Part shown: positions 1 through 10,200 of the stretch, piece by piece
Position numbering within the stretch: the first letter of the stretch is position 1
Layout: the number at the start of each line of letters is the position of its first letter
Assembly: GCA_022605405.1 (NCBI GenBank)
Contig: JABYQQ010000004.1
Coordinates: 2,418,001 to 2,482,000 of the forward strand
Reading direction: 5' to 3'
Source of the DNA: Earliella scabrosa
Taxonomy: Eukaryota; Basidiomycota; Agaricomycetes; Polyporales; Polyporaceae
Length of the DNA: 64,000 nucleotides
Notes under the pieces: generated by a model
Seen by the model: only the letters and a program-made list of their open reading frames with translations
Database searches by the model: none
What the model was told of the DNA's origin: nothing
Translations under genes and position numbers: made by a program

Positions 1-1618
1 TGGGGATCCCCAGTCCGACCCCATGCCCGTTCGTGCCCATCCCATTCATCCCCGCATGCGACTGTGATCCGTCCTCGTCTTGGGGCTTCAGCGGCGAGTT
101 GGGGTTTGCTTGCGCCGACTGAGGGAAGTTGAACTTCATTCCAGGACTCACCGCAGGAGATGCGATCGCAGCGTAGTACCGCTTGGCCTCCTCTGGCAGC
201 GAGATCTGGGATTCGCGCGAAGCACCCTGCCGCCCGACTGTTAGGCTCTCCTCGCCGTTCACGGTGATTGTGACAGGCTGCGGCGACTCGGTGGGGGAAG
301 CTTGCCGTGCGTCCGGAGGACCATTGAATGTCTGCGAGGATTCATGATACGACGTACTGATAGGTCCCACACCGCGCGGATCGGTCGCATTACCCTCTGG
401 CGTGGCCGGCGTGAACATCACTGCGTTCTGCTGCTGTTGGTATGCGTACTGTTGAACTTGTGGAGGCTGAGGTGCCGCACGGGGAGGACCCTGGGGACGC
501 CAGGCGCCCAACACTGGATCAGCAGGCTCGCTTGGGGATGTCACCCTAGCCGAGCGCGTAGCCGTTGAAGGCGACTGAGTAGGCGTGGTTTGAGCTGAGA
601 GCGAGTCCGTACGCGTCGGAACCGGGGTTGGCATCTGCGGCGGCTGCGAGAATGATTCGTCGGTCGGGCTGAATGACAACGGAGGTGACTTGCGGGGTAT
701 GGTCGTTTCGTCATCCCGATCGGTACTCGAAATGGAGAGCGGGGACGGGGTGTGGCTAGTCGACGCTTGCGATGAGGACAGGATGTTGTTCGACGGGTTG
801 GCGTAGACCGGGGACTCGGAGCGCGGGGTGCTTAGACTTCCCTGTGAGCCCTTGCGTTCAGGGGTCGCGCGAGGACTCGGATTAGACGATTGGGAAGGGT
901 CAAATGAACGCGAGAGGGACAGTTGATGTGGGCGAGCAGCTACATAACGTGTCACCTTTGGGTCTCGAACGGGAGGGAGAAGATTGCACTCACGAAGGTC
1001 GTCCGAATGAGTCCTGAACAACTGTGACCGAGGGTCGAGTGAGGTGCCCTTCCCCGAGCTTGTTGACCCATTGCTGTCGCTGGACTTGAGCTGAGAATGG
1101 GACGACGTAGAGCGTAGCGAGTCCTTGCTCTCTCCCTTCTCCTTGGCACGATGGGCGCGGAGGAGCGCGTCCGTGTTCTCCCCGTTCTGTTGAAGACGAT
1201 TGCGATAGAGGTCGCGCTCGCCACGGAGCCGCTCAAGCTCCTTCATGATGTGGTTGTATCCAGACCGCTGCTTCTCGATGAGCTTCCAGAGCTGGGTATT
1301 CTGCGCCGAGAGAGAGTTGCGCTCATTCACAGCGGCTTCCAGAGCAGAGTGCGTTGGGCTGGACGACCCATTGTGGGCGGCTATGAGGCCTTCGACGGAA
1401 AGAAGCTGGTTGTTGGAGACGGCAGGATTCCCGGCCGCGCTGATGGGCAGCTGCGAGGGGTGGGGCTGTGGAGAGTTGGAGAATGAGGCGGCCGAACGCA
1501 CGGTCGCGGGGGAGGAGGTGGCGGATGGAGGGAAGTCGGGGCGGTGGGAACGGTCACGGACAGGGGTGCCATTGGGGACCTGGGTGGTGTAGATTTTCGG
1601 TGGGTTGGGGGTCGCCAT
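1..1618 (-). CDS. Bem3-like RhoGAP, N-terminal part (partial, runs off the window)
   Basis: The reading frame starts at the ATG at 1618 (MATPNPPKIYTTQ) and stays open to base 1, about 539 codons, so only the N-terminal part is present. It is low-complexity and Ser/Pro-rich, with one conserved coiled coil around residues 90-140 (NTQLWKLIEKQRSGYN, then MKELERLRGERDLYRNRL) and a motif near residue 490 (ISLPEEAKRYY). I associate these with the N-terminal region of fungal Bem3-type PX-PH-RhoGAP proteins, which switch off Cdc42/Rho at sites of polarised growth. The PX, PH and GAP domains would lie outside the window, so the assignment is by family resemblance only. A possible 54-nt intron at 940-993 (GTGAGT...TAG) is in frame and free of stops, so it may be spliced or retained. 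Another coiled-coil polarity protein remains possible. Confidence 0.55.
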   Translation of the reverse strand, partial: MATPNPPKIYTTQVPNGTPVRDRSHRPDFPPSATSSPATVRSAASFSNSPQPHPSQLPISAAGNPAVSNNQLLSVEGLIAAHNGSSSPTHSALEAAVNERNSLSAQNTQLWKLIEKQRSGYNHIMKELERLRGERDLYRNRLQQNGENTDALLRAHRAKEKGESKDSLRSTSSHSQLKSSDSNGSTSSGKGTSLDPRSQLFRTHSDDLRECNLLPPVRDPKVTRYVAARPHQLSLSRSFDPSQSSNPSPRATPERKGSQGSLSTPRSESPVYANPSNNILSSSQASTSHTPSPLSISSTDRDDETTIPRKSPPLSFSPTDESFSQPPQMPTPVPTRTDSLSAQTTPTQSPSTATRSARVTSPSEPADPVLGAWRPQGPPRAAPQPPQVQQYAYQQQQNAVMFTPATPEGNATDPRGVGPISTSYHESSQTFNGPPDARQASPTESPQPVTITVNGEESLTVGRQGASRESQISLPEEAKRYYAAIASPAVSPGMKFNFPQSAQANPNSPLKPQDEDGSQSHAGMNGMGTNGHGVGLGIP

Positions 1619-2640
1619 GGCTCACCGAGACCGGGCGGCGAGAGGGAGGGGCGGAGACCGCGTTGGCGGAAGTGAGAAAAAGTTGGAGAGGGAGAGAAAG
1701 AAGAAAGAGAGGGCAAGTAGACGTGTTGACTGTGTATCGTGCGTCGTCGTCGAGAGGACGTGAAGGAGAGGGCGGGCTGGGAACGCGAGCCGGGGCAGGA
1801 GAGGGAGAGGGAGGAGGCGACTCAGACACGGAGAGTGATGGCGGAGAGAGAGGACGTCGGGAGCGGAGAACAGGGCTCAGCTGGGGCTGAGGCTGATTGG
1901 AGTGAGGCGCCGGGCGTGGCAGCCCTCGGGCGACATCTCATCTCGCTGGCTGAGATCCAATTGGGATCGCAAACGGCCCTTGTCGCCACCGTTGGCCCAT
2001 TGGCCCCTTGCCGCTCTCTTTCCCCATTGGCCCTCTCCGCCCTCGTCCTCCCCGACGAGCATCAGCTCAGCGACGGCACACACGCCCCGCGACGAGCACT
2101 GGCACCAGACCCAGAGTTGGGCCTCTCGACTCCCATCACCGTCGGCCCCGGCATCCGTACATACGACCATCTTGCCGCGTCCGGTTGCCCAACCCACTCC
2201 CACCGCAGCCCACCGCGTGCCGTTAAGTGCTCTCGTGCCCCTCGACCCCTAGGCCTCATATCTTTGCCCCGTACTTACAGAACCGAGCTTGATTGCCATG
2301 TTCTGTCCCCATCATGTCCGTTTGACGTCGCGACAGTCCACTCGCACAGCCCGGGTACACGTCTATCTGCAAGTCACCCGCCCCGGTGCCTCGCCCAAGG
2401 CCCGATGGTCCCGCTGAGCCTGAGCAGCACCGTTGACAAACGCCAAATCGGTCCTCTCTCCGCCTTCCCTGACAAAGTCGGTTTAGTACCGTATCCGCCC
2501 CACCATCCTCGATACACAGATCCATCGGCTGTTTTGTCATCTTCCGGTCCGCGCCAGGTCTGCGCTACCGAGAGCTGCTTGGAATTGCCACACTCCCCGC
2601 CGGTTATCTTCAGCAGTCAGTGACAGAACTAGTCAGGATG
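1619..2640. other. Intergenic: promoter side of the RhoGAP gene and 3' side of the SET gene
   Basis: About 1 kb without a credible gene. Pyrimidine-rich tracts and CCAAT-box-like ATTGG motifs occur around 1950-2035. Long open frames here lack family motifs and intron signals and look like chance frames in GC-rich DNA. Confidence 0.5.
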
Positions 2641-4090
2641 CTACGAGCAGACCTCCCCTGTCTCTTCTTCTGCACAACGACTGCATCGGCATCTGAAGTA
2701 CCACCCTTCGAGCAGTTCCTGCTGCCTCTGTTCCCAGTTCATTCCCTCGACGTGTCCATAGCTGATGCATAGTTCCTCCCCCTCGCTCGCTGGACGCGTC
2801 GTCAGGAATCTCAATGTCCGACCTCCCCGTTCCTTGCGGACATTGGGCGAGCAATCTGCCAAAGCCCATCAAGTGCGTTACACAAAACATAGGACCGGGC
2901 CACTCACGGTGATTGAAGAAAGAGGCGATGGGATACACCGCGAAGCCCAGACACTCGCTCTCTTCCATCAGTGGCACCTCCCAAATCCCGAACGAGTTTC
3001 CAGGGTCGACCCCCAGAATCGTCCGCACATTCGCGATCGTGAGCGCGTCTGCCAGCGGAAGGCTGCTGTCGTTCGCGGGCGCATGCTGGCGACGCTCGTC
3101 CGCCGAAGAGTGGGTTCCGCTCGGGGAAGAAGCGGCGGACGCTCCGCTTCGCGAAGGAGGCTGGCTGACGGAGGCCGCCGCGATGTTGGAAGCGAAGCGG
3201 CCTTTCAGAAGCTGATAGATCCGTGTCTGGTGCTTCAAGATCTCGGGGCACGCGCGCAGGAGCGACAGCTCGTTCGTCTGGAGCGAGAAGAACGTTCTCG
3301 ACTCCAGTCCTCGGCCGTTTACCCCCACCACATCCGCATTCGACGACGCGTTTTCCTCGGCCTCCGTTCCTGACAGCCGTCGAGGGTTTGCATGCGTGCC
3401 GCTCTGCAAACCTTGCTGCTCCCGGCAGCATCGGAGGAGTGCAAGAAGGACGTAACGGGCCATGTCCGTTTCGTAGTCGTCCAGTTGGAGGTCGCGCCAT
3501 CGCCGTACTTGCTTGGGCGAGCTTTCCGCATCGCGCACTGCGTCCCAGGTTCGGTCAACAAGTTCTTGCGATATCTCGTCTCCCTCAAGCAGGCGCGAGT
3601 CCGGGCCAGCGCTGCCCGCGGGCGGAGCCTTGGACTTCTTCTGCCGCGCACCCTCGAGTTGCCGCAGGAGCTCCACCGTGTCGATCCCTTCGCGGGTGAT
3701 CCAGCTCTGTTGGCACTCTGCGTTGCAGAACCATAAGCCTGCCCCGCTCGATCCGGTGACCTTGCGTCCATCCCTGGCAGAGTCTGGCGATGATGATGGA
3801 CCACAGTCGTTGGCAGGCGCAAGTCCTTCGTCGTCGCGGCGGGTGAGAAATCCCCGCCGGCCGCCGTCATAGCGCCAGCACTCTGCGCAGACTTCGTTCC
3901 GGAAGCGCTTCCAGATGGTGTACGAGTAGGGTGAGCAGGTGCCTAGCAGATCGGTGTTTTCGGGGAGGCTCGTGGAGGCGTGGTATTTTCTGCCGGCGTA
4001 TGGATCGGTGCGGATGTGGACGAGTGGTGTGGACAACGCGGGCGTAACAAAGATGGATGTGGATGTAACAGTTGGGGCGTGCCCGGACAT
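2641..4090 (-). CDS. SET-domain (SMYD/Set5-6-like) protein lysine methyltransferase
   Basis: Model: complement(2641..2855, 2908..4090), 465 residues, one 52-nt intron. Splicing joins FFNH to HCSPNV and so restores the SET signature NHHCSPNV, followed by GEELCISYG and a Cys-rich tail (FRCRCSRC) like the post-SET zinc site of SMYD enzymes. Near the N-terminus, CAEC at about residue 68 and FCNAEC at about 122 resemble a reduced MYND-type zinc knuckle. SMYD-like proteins transfer methyl groups from S-adenosylmethionine to lysines of histones or other proteins. The middle (residues 230-350) is a low-complexity insert rich in Ser and Ala. The start is the first ATG in the frame. It is transcribed away from the serine dehydratase gene across a 488-bp divergent spacer. 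The substrate cannot be told from sequence. Confidence 0.8.
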
Positions 4091-4578
4091 GGTTAGAGAC
4101 GATGGAGGGGTGATGGGATGCGTGAGATTGAATGATTGGAATAAAAGTTATCGATTGTCGCTGGTCTGCCGTGCTCTTCGTCGTCGTCCGTATGGATGCA
4201 GTACACTCGTACTACTGATTGTCGGTACTCGGGACTGTGCTGCGTGATCAGCTGCAGGACGATGTGAACGCGGAACGGAGCAGGGACGAGATCCGAGACG
4301 CGTCGGTCGCACAAACAGGGTCAATCACGGTCACATGCAGGAACGCAAGACCTGCGTTAGGGTTAGGGTCCAGGATGTGTTTCACGCCGTTGGCGATGAC
4401 CTCCGCGGCTCCGCTGGCGGTGAGCACCAGGAATGAACAGGCTCCGGCGGCGATAAGGTCGCCGACGCATCTCTACCTCTTCTCGTCGTCCTCCGTGGCA
4501 CTTGACTGAACAACTCGGCATTCGACTAGACGCAAACCCACGAACTAGAGCAACTTGAACTCGCACTAACTGAGCGGC
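4091..4578. promoter_or_regulatory. Divergent promoter region between the SET gene and the serine dehydratase gene
   Basis: The 488-bp spacer separates two genes transcribed away from each other, so it should hold both promoters. It contains a perfect double TTAGGG motif at 4357-4368. No TATA box is convincing. Confidence 0.5.
4357..4368 (+). promoter_or_regulatory. Double TTAGGG (telobox-like) motif
   Basis: TTAGGGTTAGGG, two perfect telomere-type units, lies about 210 bp upstream of the serine dehydratase start in the divergent promoter. In fungi, such units in promoters can be bound by Myb-type telomere-repeat factors of the Tbf1 class. With only two units, chance is possible. Confidence 0.4.
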
Positions 4579-7500
4579 ATGTTCGCTCTCGCCAGGAGAC
4601 AGCTCGCTTCGACGCGCCGCGCCGTCCCAGTCTCAGTCGCTGCTCGCTCGCAGTCAGGCCGTAGCCGTTCAACGGCCACCGGACGCGTTGCGACCGCTGT
4701 AGACACCGCTGGGAGGCGGCACATCGCCTCCACCGCTGGTAGAAGAGACGATGCGGTCACAAGGCGCACGAATCAGGAGGGGGACACGGATGGGGACGGC
4801 GCGATGCCCGCAGAAGAGCTGAGCTCCGTTGGGGTGTACGAGCGGGAGCATGAGCATGCTGTGATTTCTGCGTTCGATCTCTTCAGCATTGGAGGTGCGT
4901 CCCCGCCTCTGTGTGCTAATCCGAGCCTCAGGATTGGATGCTGAGTGCGCCCTGGCGGGATTGATGCGCCCAGTCGGCCCGAGTTCGTCGCATACTGTCG
5001 GACCCATGCGCGCCGGCAAAATATTCATCGGCGACCTGGAAGCTCTTGGATTACTCGATAAGGTAATCTGACCTTTGTTGCGAGAGGCGTTGGCTTTCCT
5101 CACTGGTTCATGTGTCTAGGTCAAGGTAGTCAAGATCACATTGTGAGTCGTACTATCAAGGCGCAACGTCAGGGACCAGTCTGACATGCCGTTCCGGAAG
5201 GTACGGCTCTCTGGCCGCGACGGGTACGCAGTTGCCCAATGCACCACAAGTGGCAGGAGCTAACTAGCATGATCCCCTTTTGTAGGAAAAGGGTACGAGC
5301 ATGCTCCGCTCATGATTCAATACATACCTCTGATGGTCTCGCCCTCGCAGCCATCACACGCCACAAGCCATTCTGCTGGGCCTCGAAGGTGATTTTGGCT
5401 ACAGTCCCCGTACTAACGGCATTGACCATCACGGCAAACGACCCAGGATCTGACCCAGAAACTATTGACACCGGCACAATACCGTCCCGCTATGAAGCGA
5501 TTCTGGAGAACAAGACGCTCATGCTCGGGGGCCGCCATCGTATCGTGTACGACATGGACAGAGATATGGTGTGGCGGTGGGACCAGGTGCTGAAGACTCA
5601 CCCGAACGGCATGCGGTTCTCCGTCTTTGGAGAGAATGGGGAGCTACTCGCGACCAATGAATACTTCAGGTACGCCCCGGGTCGGCTGCTTGGATGAGCT
5701 TATTCGACGGATAACGTTATGTGTGTGGACTGATTCAATTTTCACTCCATGCACGCCATCTCGCGATCAGCGTGGGGGGCGGTTTCGTCGTGAACGAGAA
5801 AACCAAAGGTGCGGATGTCACGCTCGCACTGTCCGGCGGGGCGACGCTTATGCGATGGGAGCAGTCGATGAGAATCTGTTCTACAAGGGCGTGGACAAGA
5901 GCATCGTCCATGGCGCGCGGCTGCACCAACCCCACAGCACGGAGACCGCGCCCGGCGAGCCCGCACAGGCGTCGGACCCCATCCAGCCACCGTATCCATT
6001 CACCGTGCGTGAGGCTGGTTCTTGCGATGGGGACTCTTGAGCTGAATGATGGACTGGTCGGGGCAGTCGGGCGACAGCCTTCTTGCGCTGACGAAGAAGC
6101 ACAACGTACGTGACGGGAGTGCCCTTGCTGTTCTCCCCGTCCGCGTCGCCATGGAGACTGACCCCGCTCTCTCCGCCGCGGTCTAGATGACGATCGCCCA
6201 AATCGTGTACGACAACGAGCTTCATTTCGGGTATTCGCACGATGACATCCACGAGAAGGTGCCCCCTTTCATTCAATGCCCTCGCCTGCTTCTTCCCTCC
6301 CTCCGCACGCTTAACCGGCGCGCTCCTCTCCGGCCCTGATTCTGTCTCTCCGTTATACTATGCGCACTTGTCACGCGTCGCGATTCGTCTGCTAACGGCC
6401 GTGCTCTGTCGCGTTTCTGCAGCTGATGCGCATCTGGAGCGTGATGGACGACTGCATTCGGACAGGCGTGTCCTCGGCAGAGGAGAAGCTCCCGGGCAGG
6501 CTCGGTCTTCGTCGGCGCGCGCCCATCCTCTATCGCCGCCTCATGCGAGGGTGCGTGTGCTGTCACTCTCCCCGCCTTCGATCTGTACTCACAGCGAGCA
6601 CGCGAAACATCCTGCCTGCGTCCCCTTCTCAGCTTCTACCCCGGCCTGGCCACGCCCACCCTTCCCGCGATCAGTGCAGGCGCGATGTCCGCCGGCCACA
6701 TCCCCGCCCCGGACGGTTTTCTCGCGGGCGGGTTTTCCGCGGCTGGGGCTGACTCCGAGAACGGCGACGGGTACGTCCTAGGTAAGGACAGCAAGCTCGG
6801 CCCAGGGCGCAGGATATCTGCTTCCCGTCCCACCCGCGTGGTCGGCGTTCTGGATCACCCCGTCACGCCCATGCCTCCGGTAAGCTGTGCGGGGTTCCTG
6901 CGCCCGAGGGAACTAAAGACTAATTCATTTCCTGTGGTGGATAGCGGAAAACGATGATTCCGGCGATGGACTTCTTGTCCTGTTACGCTATCGCTGTAAA
7001 TGAGGTTAATGCGAGCGGCGGCCGCATCGTCACATCCCCCACAAATGGCGCCGCTGGAGTAATCCCGGCCGTGCTCAAGTACATTGTTGAGGTACGTCTC
7101 TCCCTCGGATAACCGCTCACATGCGACCGGGCTCATGGTGTCGTATAGTTTGTGAGCGATGATCCCGAGCGATCGGTGGTCACGTTTCTCCTCACTGCTG
7201 CGGTACGTTTCCGTCCCGGACGACGTAGAATCATGCCGGTTCCTCATCCCCGATGTGCCACAGGCAATCGGAATGCTCTTCAAGCGGGGAAGCACAATAT
7301 CGGCTGCTGAAGGCGGATGTCAGGCAGAAGTAGGCGGTATGGTCTGTTTCATGAACCCTGACGAATTTGATCTGGAACCATGTCTTCCAGTGGCGTGTTC
7401 GATGGCGAGCGCTGGCTTCGCCGCGTGCATGGGAGGCAGGTTTCTTTTCGCACAATTTATCTGTGACACGGGCTTATCCCTGTCCGACGACCGCAGCATC

Positions 7501-8033
7501 TCCGGAAACAATTTTGCAGGCGGCCGAAATTGGTATAGGTGAAGACGGCCCGTTGTCATTCGCATTTCTGCCGATTTGCTCACCGCTCCTGGGTGATCGT
7601 CGTGATCTCCTACAGAACACAATCTCGGGTTAACGTGCGACCCAATCGACGGGCTGGTCCAGGTGCCATGCATAGTATGTGCAACTACTCTCCCGACGGA
7701 CCGTTATGTCACTCACCTGACTGATATCGCGACTACATGGCGATAGGAGCGCAACAGTCTTGGAGGTCCGTAGCTGCGGCTCTTCGAAGGGTAGCAGGCT
7801 GACAATTTGGCTATAGCTGTCAAGGCGATTACGGCCGCCCAGCTGGCGATGGCGAGCCAGAATGTATACAGTGTCACGTTGGATGAAGCCATAGAAGCTA
7901 TGCGACTGACCGCTGCTGACATGAGCGTCAAGTACAAGGAGACTAGTCTATCGGTGAGTGCTTACCGCCGCACTCGCAGAGCTTAGGCTAACTATGTCGC
8001 CGTGTGCAGGGCCTTGCTGCAAGTATTCTTTGA
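4579..8033 (+). CDS. Iron-sulfur (bacterial-type) L-serine dehydratase, probably mitochondrial
   Basis: Predicted to deaminate L-serine to pyruvate and ammonia with a [4Fe-4S] cluster rather than PLP. Model of 22 exons, 660 residues: 4579..4894, 4974..5062, 5120..5142, 5201..5223, 5286..5292, 5351..5388, 5447..5669, 5771..5808, 5865..6004, 6067..6105, 6187..6258, 6423..6550, 6633..6879, 6945..7091, 7149..7202, 7264..7336, 7391..7435, 7497..7538, 7616..7674, 7747..7765, 7817..7953, 8010..8033. It shows [11 protein letters not shown] (residues 107-117), [31 protein letters not shown] and three cluster cysteines, C547 (GGCQAEVG), C589 (LTCDP) and C600 (PCIERN). Their 42/11 spacing matches bacterial SdaA-type enzymes. 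The first 50 residues are Arg-rich without acids, like a mitochondrial presequence. Exon 5 is only 7 nt, and intron 7436-7496 appears to be GC-AG. Product confident; small exons inferred. Confidence 0.9.
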
Positions 8034-8632
8034 TGTTATATTTGGACTGACTTGTGCTGACGCTGCTGCCACAGAGAACGGTGAAGATCCCGCTGACTGT
8101 TCCTGCTTGCTGAGCGTGCGCACCTTTCCGTTTATGACCCGTCGATTGCCTAGACGTCTTGTTCCAGTAGAGTACTTGTAGAACACTGAATTCCGGTGCT
8201 TCACGCGCGATATTATCAGATGATAGTAGATTGTCGACATCAAAGTGGTCTCATGTCCTCCTCGACTGCCACTTTTGCGGGGTTAACTCTTTAACCCGTG
8301 CACAGTGGCAGTGAGGTCAGTGCCAGCGTGAAACGCATATGACAGCTGCTGTCAAGTACACGGACGCTCATAATAACACATCATATCGCTCGCTGGTGGC
8401 ATGCGCGCAGACCACACCGAACGTCCTCGCAGTTATGCAGCCGACTCAGCCTTCGGCATTCTCCGTGGGTGAGGTTGAAGCGCCAGATGCTGACTCAGCA
8501 GGGGAGAACTGGACGCGCGTGTGGAGGCGCGTGTTTCTCTCACTCTGACCTGAACACACACTTTCGCTCTCGCTCCCGCTCTCGTCGTCGTCGTCCTCGA
8601 CACCGCGCTCTCCGTACTCGCTGCTCACTCCC
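8034..8632. other. Intergenic between the serine dehydratase and CNOT9 genes
   Basis: About 600 bp holding the 3' flank of one gene and the promoter of the next, both on the + strand. There are CT-rich tracts before 8633, typical of fungal 5' leaders. I see no other feature. Confidence 0.5.
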
Positions 8633-9921
8633 ATGGCGGGGCTCATCTCTCCAAAGCCCGTCTCCTACATGCAGCACAACTTGCAGTACAACAACTATCA
8701 GCGCGGGGTCCAGACTTATCCCGACCTCACGTCCGCGTCCCTCCCCCCACTCTCTCACCCTACTCCCCATCAGGGTGTCTTCCTTCCCGGCACCACTCCC
8801 CATCCCATCGGCGCCAACGAGGAGTCCAAGATCTATGCTCTAGTGATCGACCTTCTCAATGCCGACGCACGCGAGAGTGCTCTCCTCGAGCTCAGTAAGA
8901 AGAGAGAGCAGTACGATGACCTCGCTCTGGTTCTTTGGCACTCTTTCGGTGCGTATTGTCGCGTATCCTCCACACTGAAGAATCGCATACCTATTGGTGG
9001 TTGTGTTAGGAATCATGCCCGCCCTCCTTCAAGAGATTGTCTCTGTTTATCCGCTATTATCCCCGCCTAATCTCACTGCCCATGTATCCAACCGCGTCTG
9101 CAATGCTCTCGCTCTCTTGCAATGTGTAGCTTCCCACCCCGAGACTCGTCAGCTCTTCCTCAATGGTAAGTCCTTGCCCATTCATGTCCACTTGCCGTTG
9201 TGAACCCCCGCTGACATCGCCACTCAGCTCATATCCCCCTCTTCCTATACCCCTTCTTGAACACGACGTCCAAAACACGCCCTTTTGAGTACCTGCGCCT
9301 CACCTCTCTCGGAGTCATTGGAGCTTTGGTCAAGGTGTGTCTGAGCGGCATGATGGTATTGCACACAGAGTACTCACGCTGCCACCGCAGCAAAACGACA
9401 ATACCCCCGTCATCCACTTCCTCCTTTCTACCGAGATCATCCCGCTTTGCCTTCGTATCATGGAGACCGGTTCGGAGCTCTCGAAGACCGTCGCCATCTT
9501 CATCGTCCAGAAGATTCTCCTCGACGAGACTGGTTTGACGTACATCTGCCACACGTACGAACGGTTCTACGCTGTGGGGACCGTTCTCAGCAATATGGTC
9601 AATCAACTGGTGGAAACCCAGGCCGTCCGCCTGTTGAAACACGTGGTTAGATGCTATTTGCGACTCAGCGACAATCTGAGGTACGTCTATGTGGTATTGG
9701 TGCCGCGCTGCCCACTCACCGCGTTACATCTAAAGGGCCCGCGAGGCACTCCGCGCGTGCTTGCCCGAACCGCTCCGAGACAACACATTCAACGCGCTGC
9801 TCAAGGTACGTCTCTTCGGAGGTGGTAACTGGAATCCCCGGGGCTTAAATCTCGTTTATAGGGTGATATGGTTACCAAGAGATGTCTTACGACTTTGCTC
9901 AACAACCTCAATGAGCAGTGA
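8633..9921 (+). CDS. CAF40: CCR4-NOT complex subunit Caf40/CNOT9 (Rcd1 family)
   Basis: Model: 8633..8948, 9010..9165, 9228..9334, 9391..9680, 9736..9805, 9862..9921; six exons, 332 residues, every junction in phase. The armadillo-type Rcd1 core is unmistakable: [91 protein letters not shown] and [17 protein letters not shown], ending with [14 protein letters not shown]. The protein is the conserved CCR4-NOT subunit that bridges to RNA-binding and GW-type partners, so it acts in cytoplasmic mRNA deadenylation and decay. About 60 residues of Pro/Tyr-rich extension precede the core. The start ATG at 8633 is the only one that gives a complete N-terminus. Introns are 55-62 nt. Confidence 0.95.
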
Positions 9922-10200
9922 TGCCCCATTTGACGACTTCGTGGACGTTATTTACCCAGGTTGCTTGTATTTTGCTTTGTTTCAGTAGTATGCTCCTGGG
10001 CGCAGACTCTTCGCCATCTCCGGATACGCCCTACGTGCATCGTTGTGGCAGCCGAGTCGGCATCGAAAAGGAACTACTTATCTCATACTAGGATCTGTAC
10101 CTAATCACGGCCTCGGAACTCGTAGATACCGTCTCGTGCGCTGTTTTGTGAAGTCGCATCGAATGTCTCCTCATTGTAACATATAGTACATGGCTTGCTC
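9922..10200. other. Convergent 3' spacer between CNOT9 and MSC2 genes
   Basis: A 279-bp gap between two gene ends. It must contain both polyadenylation regions. No other structure was seen. Confidence 0.5.

Noticed and set aside
1739..2623. 294-codon open frame on the + strand
   Set aside because: Arg/Glu-rich then Pro/Ser-rich chance composition, no family motif, no splice structure, and it lies in the promoter of the RhoGAP gene.
7436..7441. GT donor at 7440 for the serine dehydratase intron
   Set aside because: It shifts the frame of the following exon and loses the conserved [12 protein letters not shown] block; the GC donor four bases earlier keeps it.
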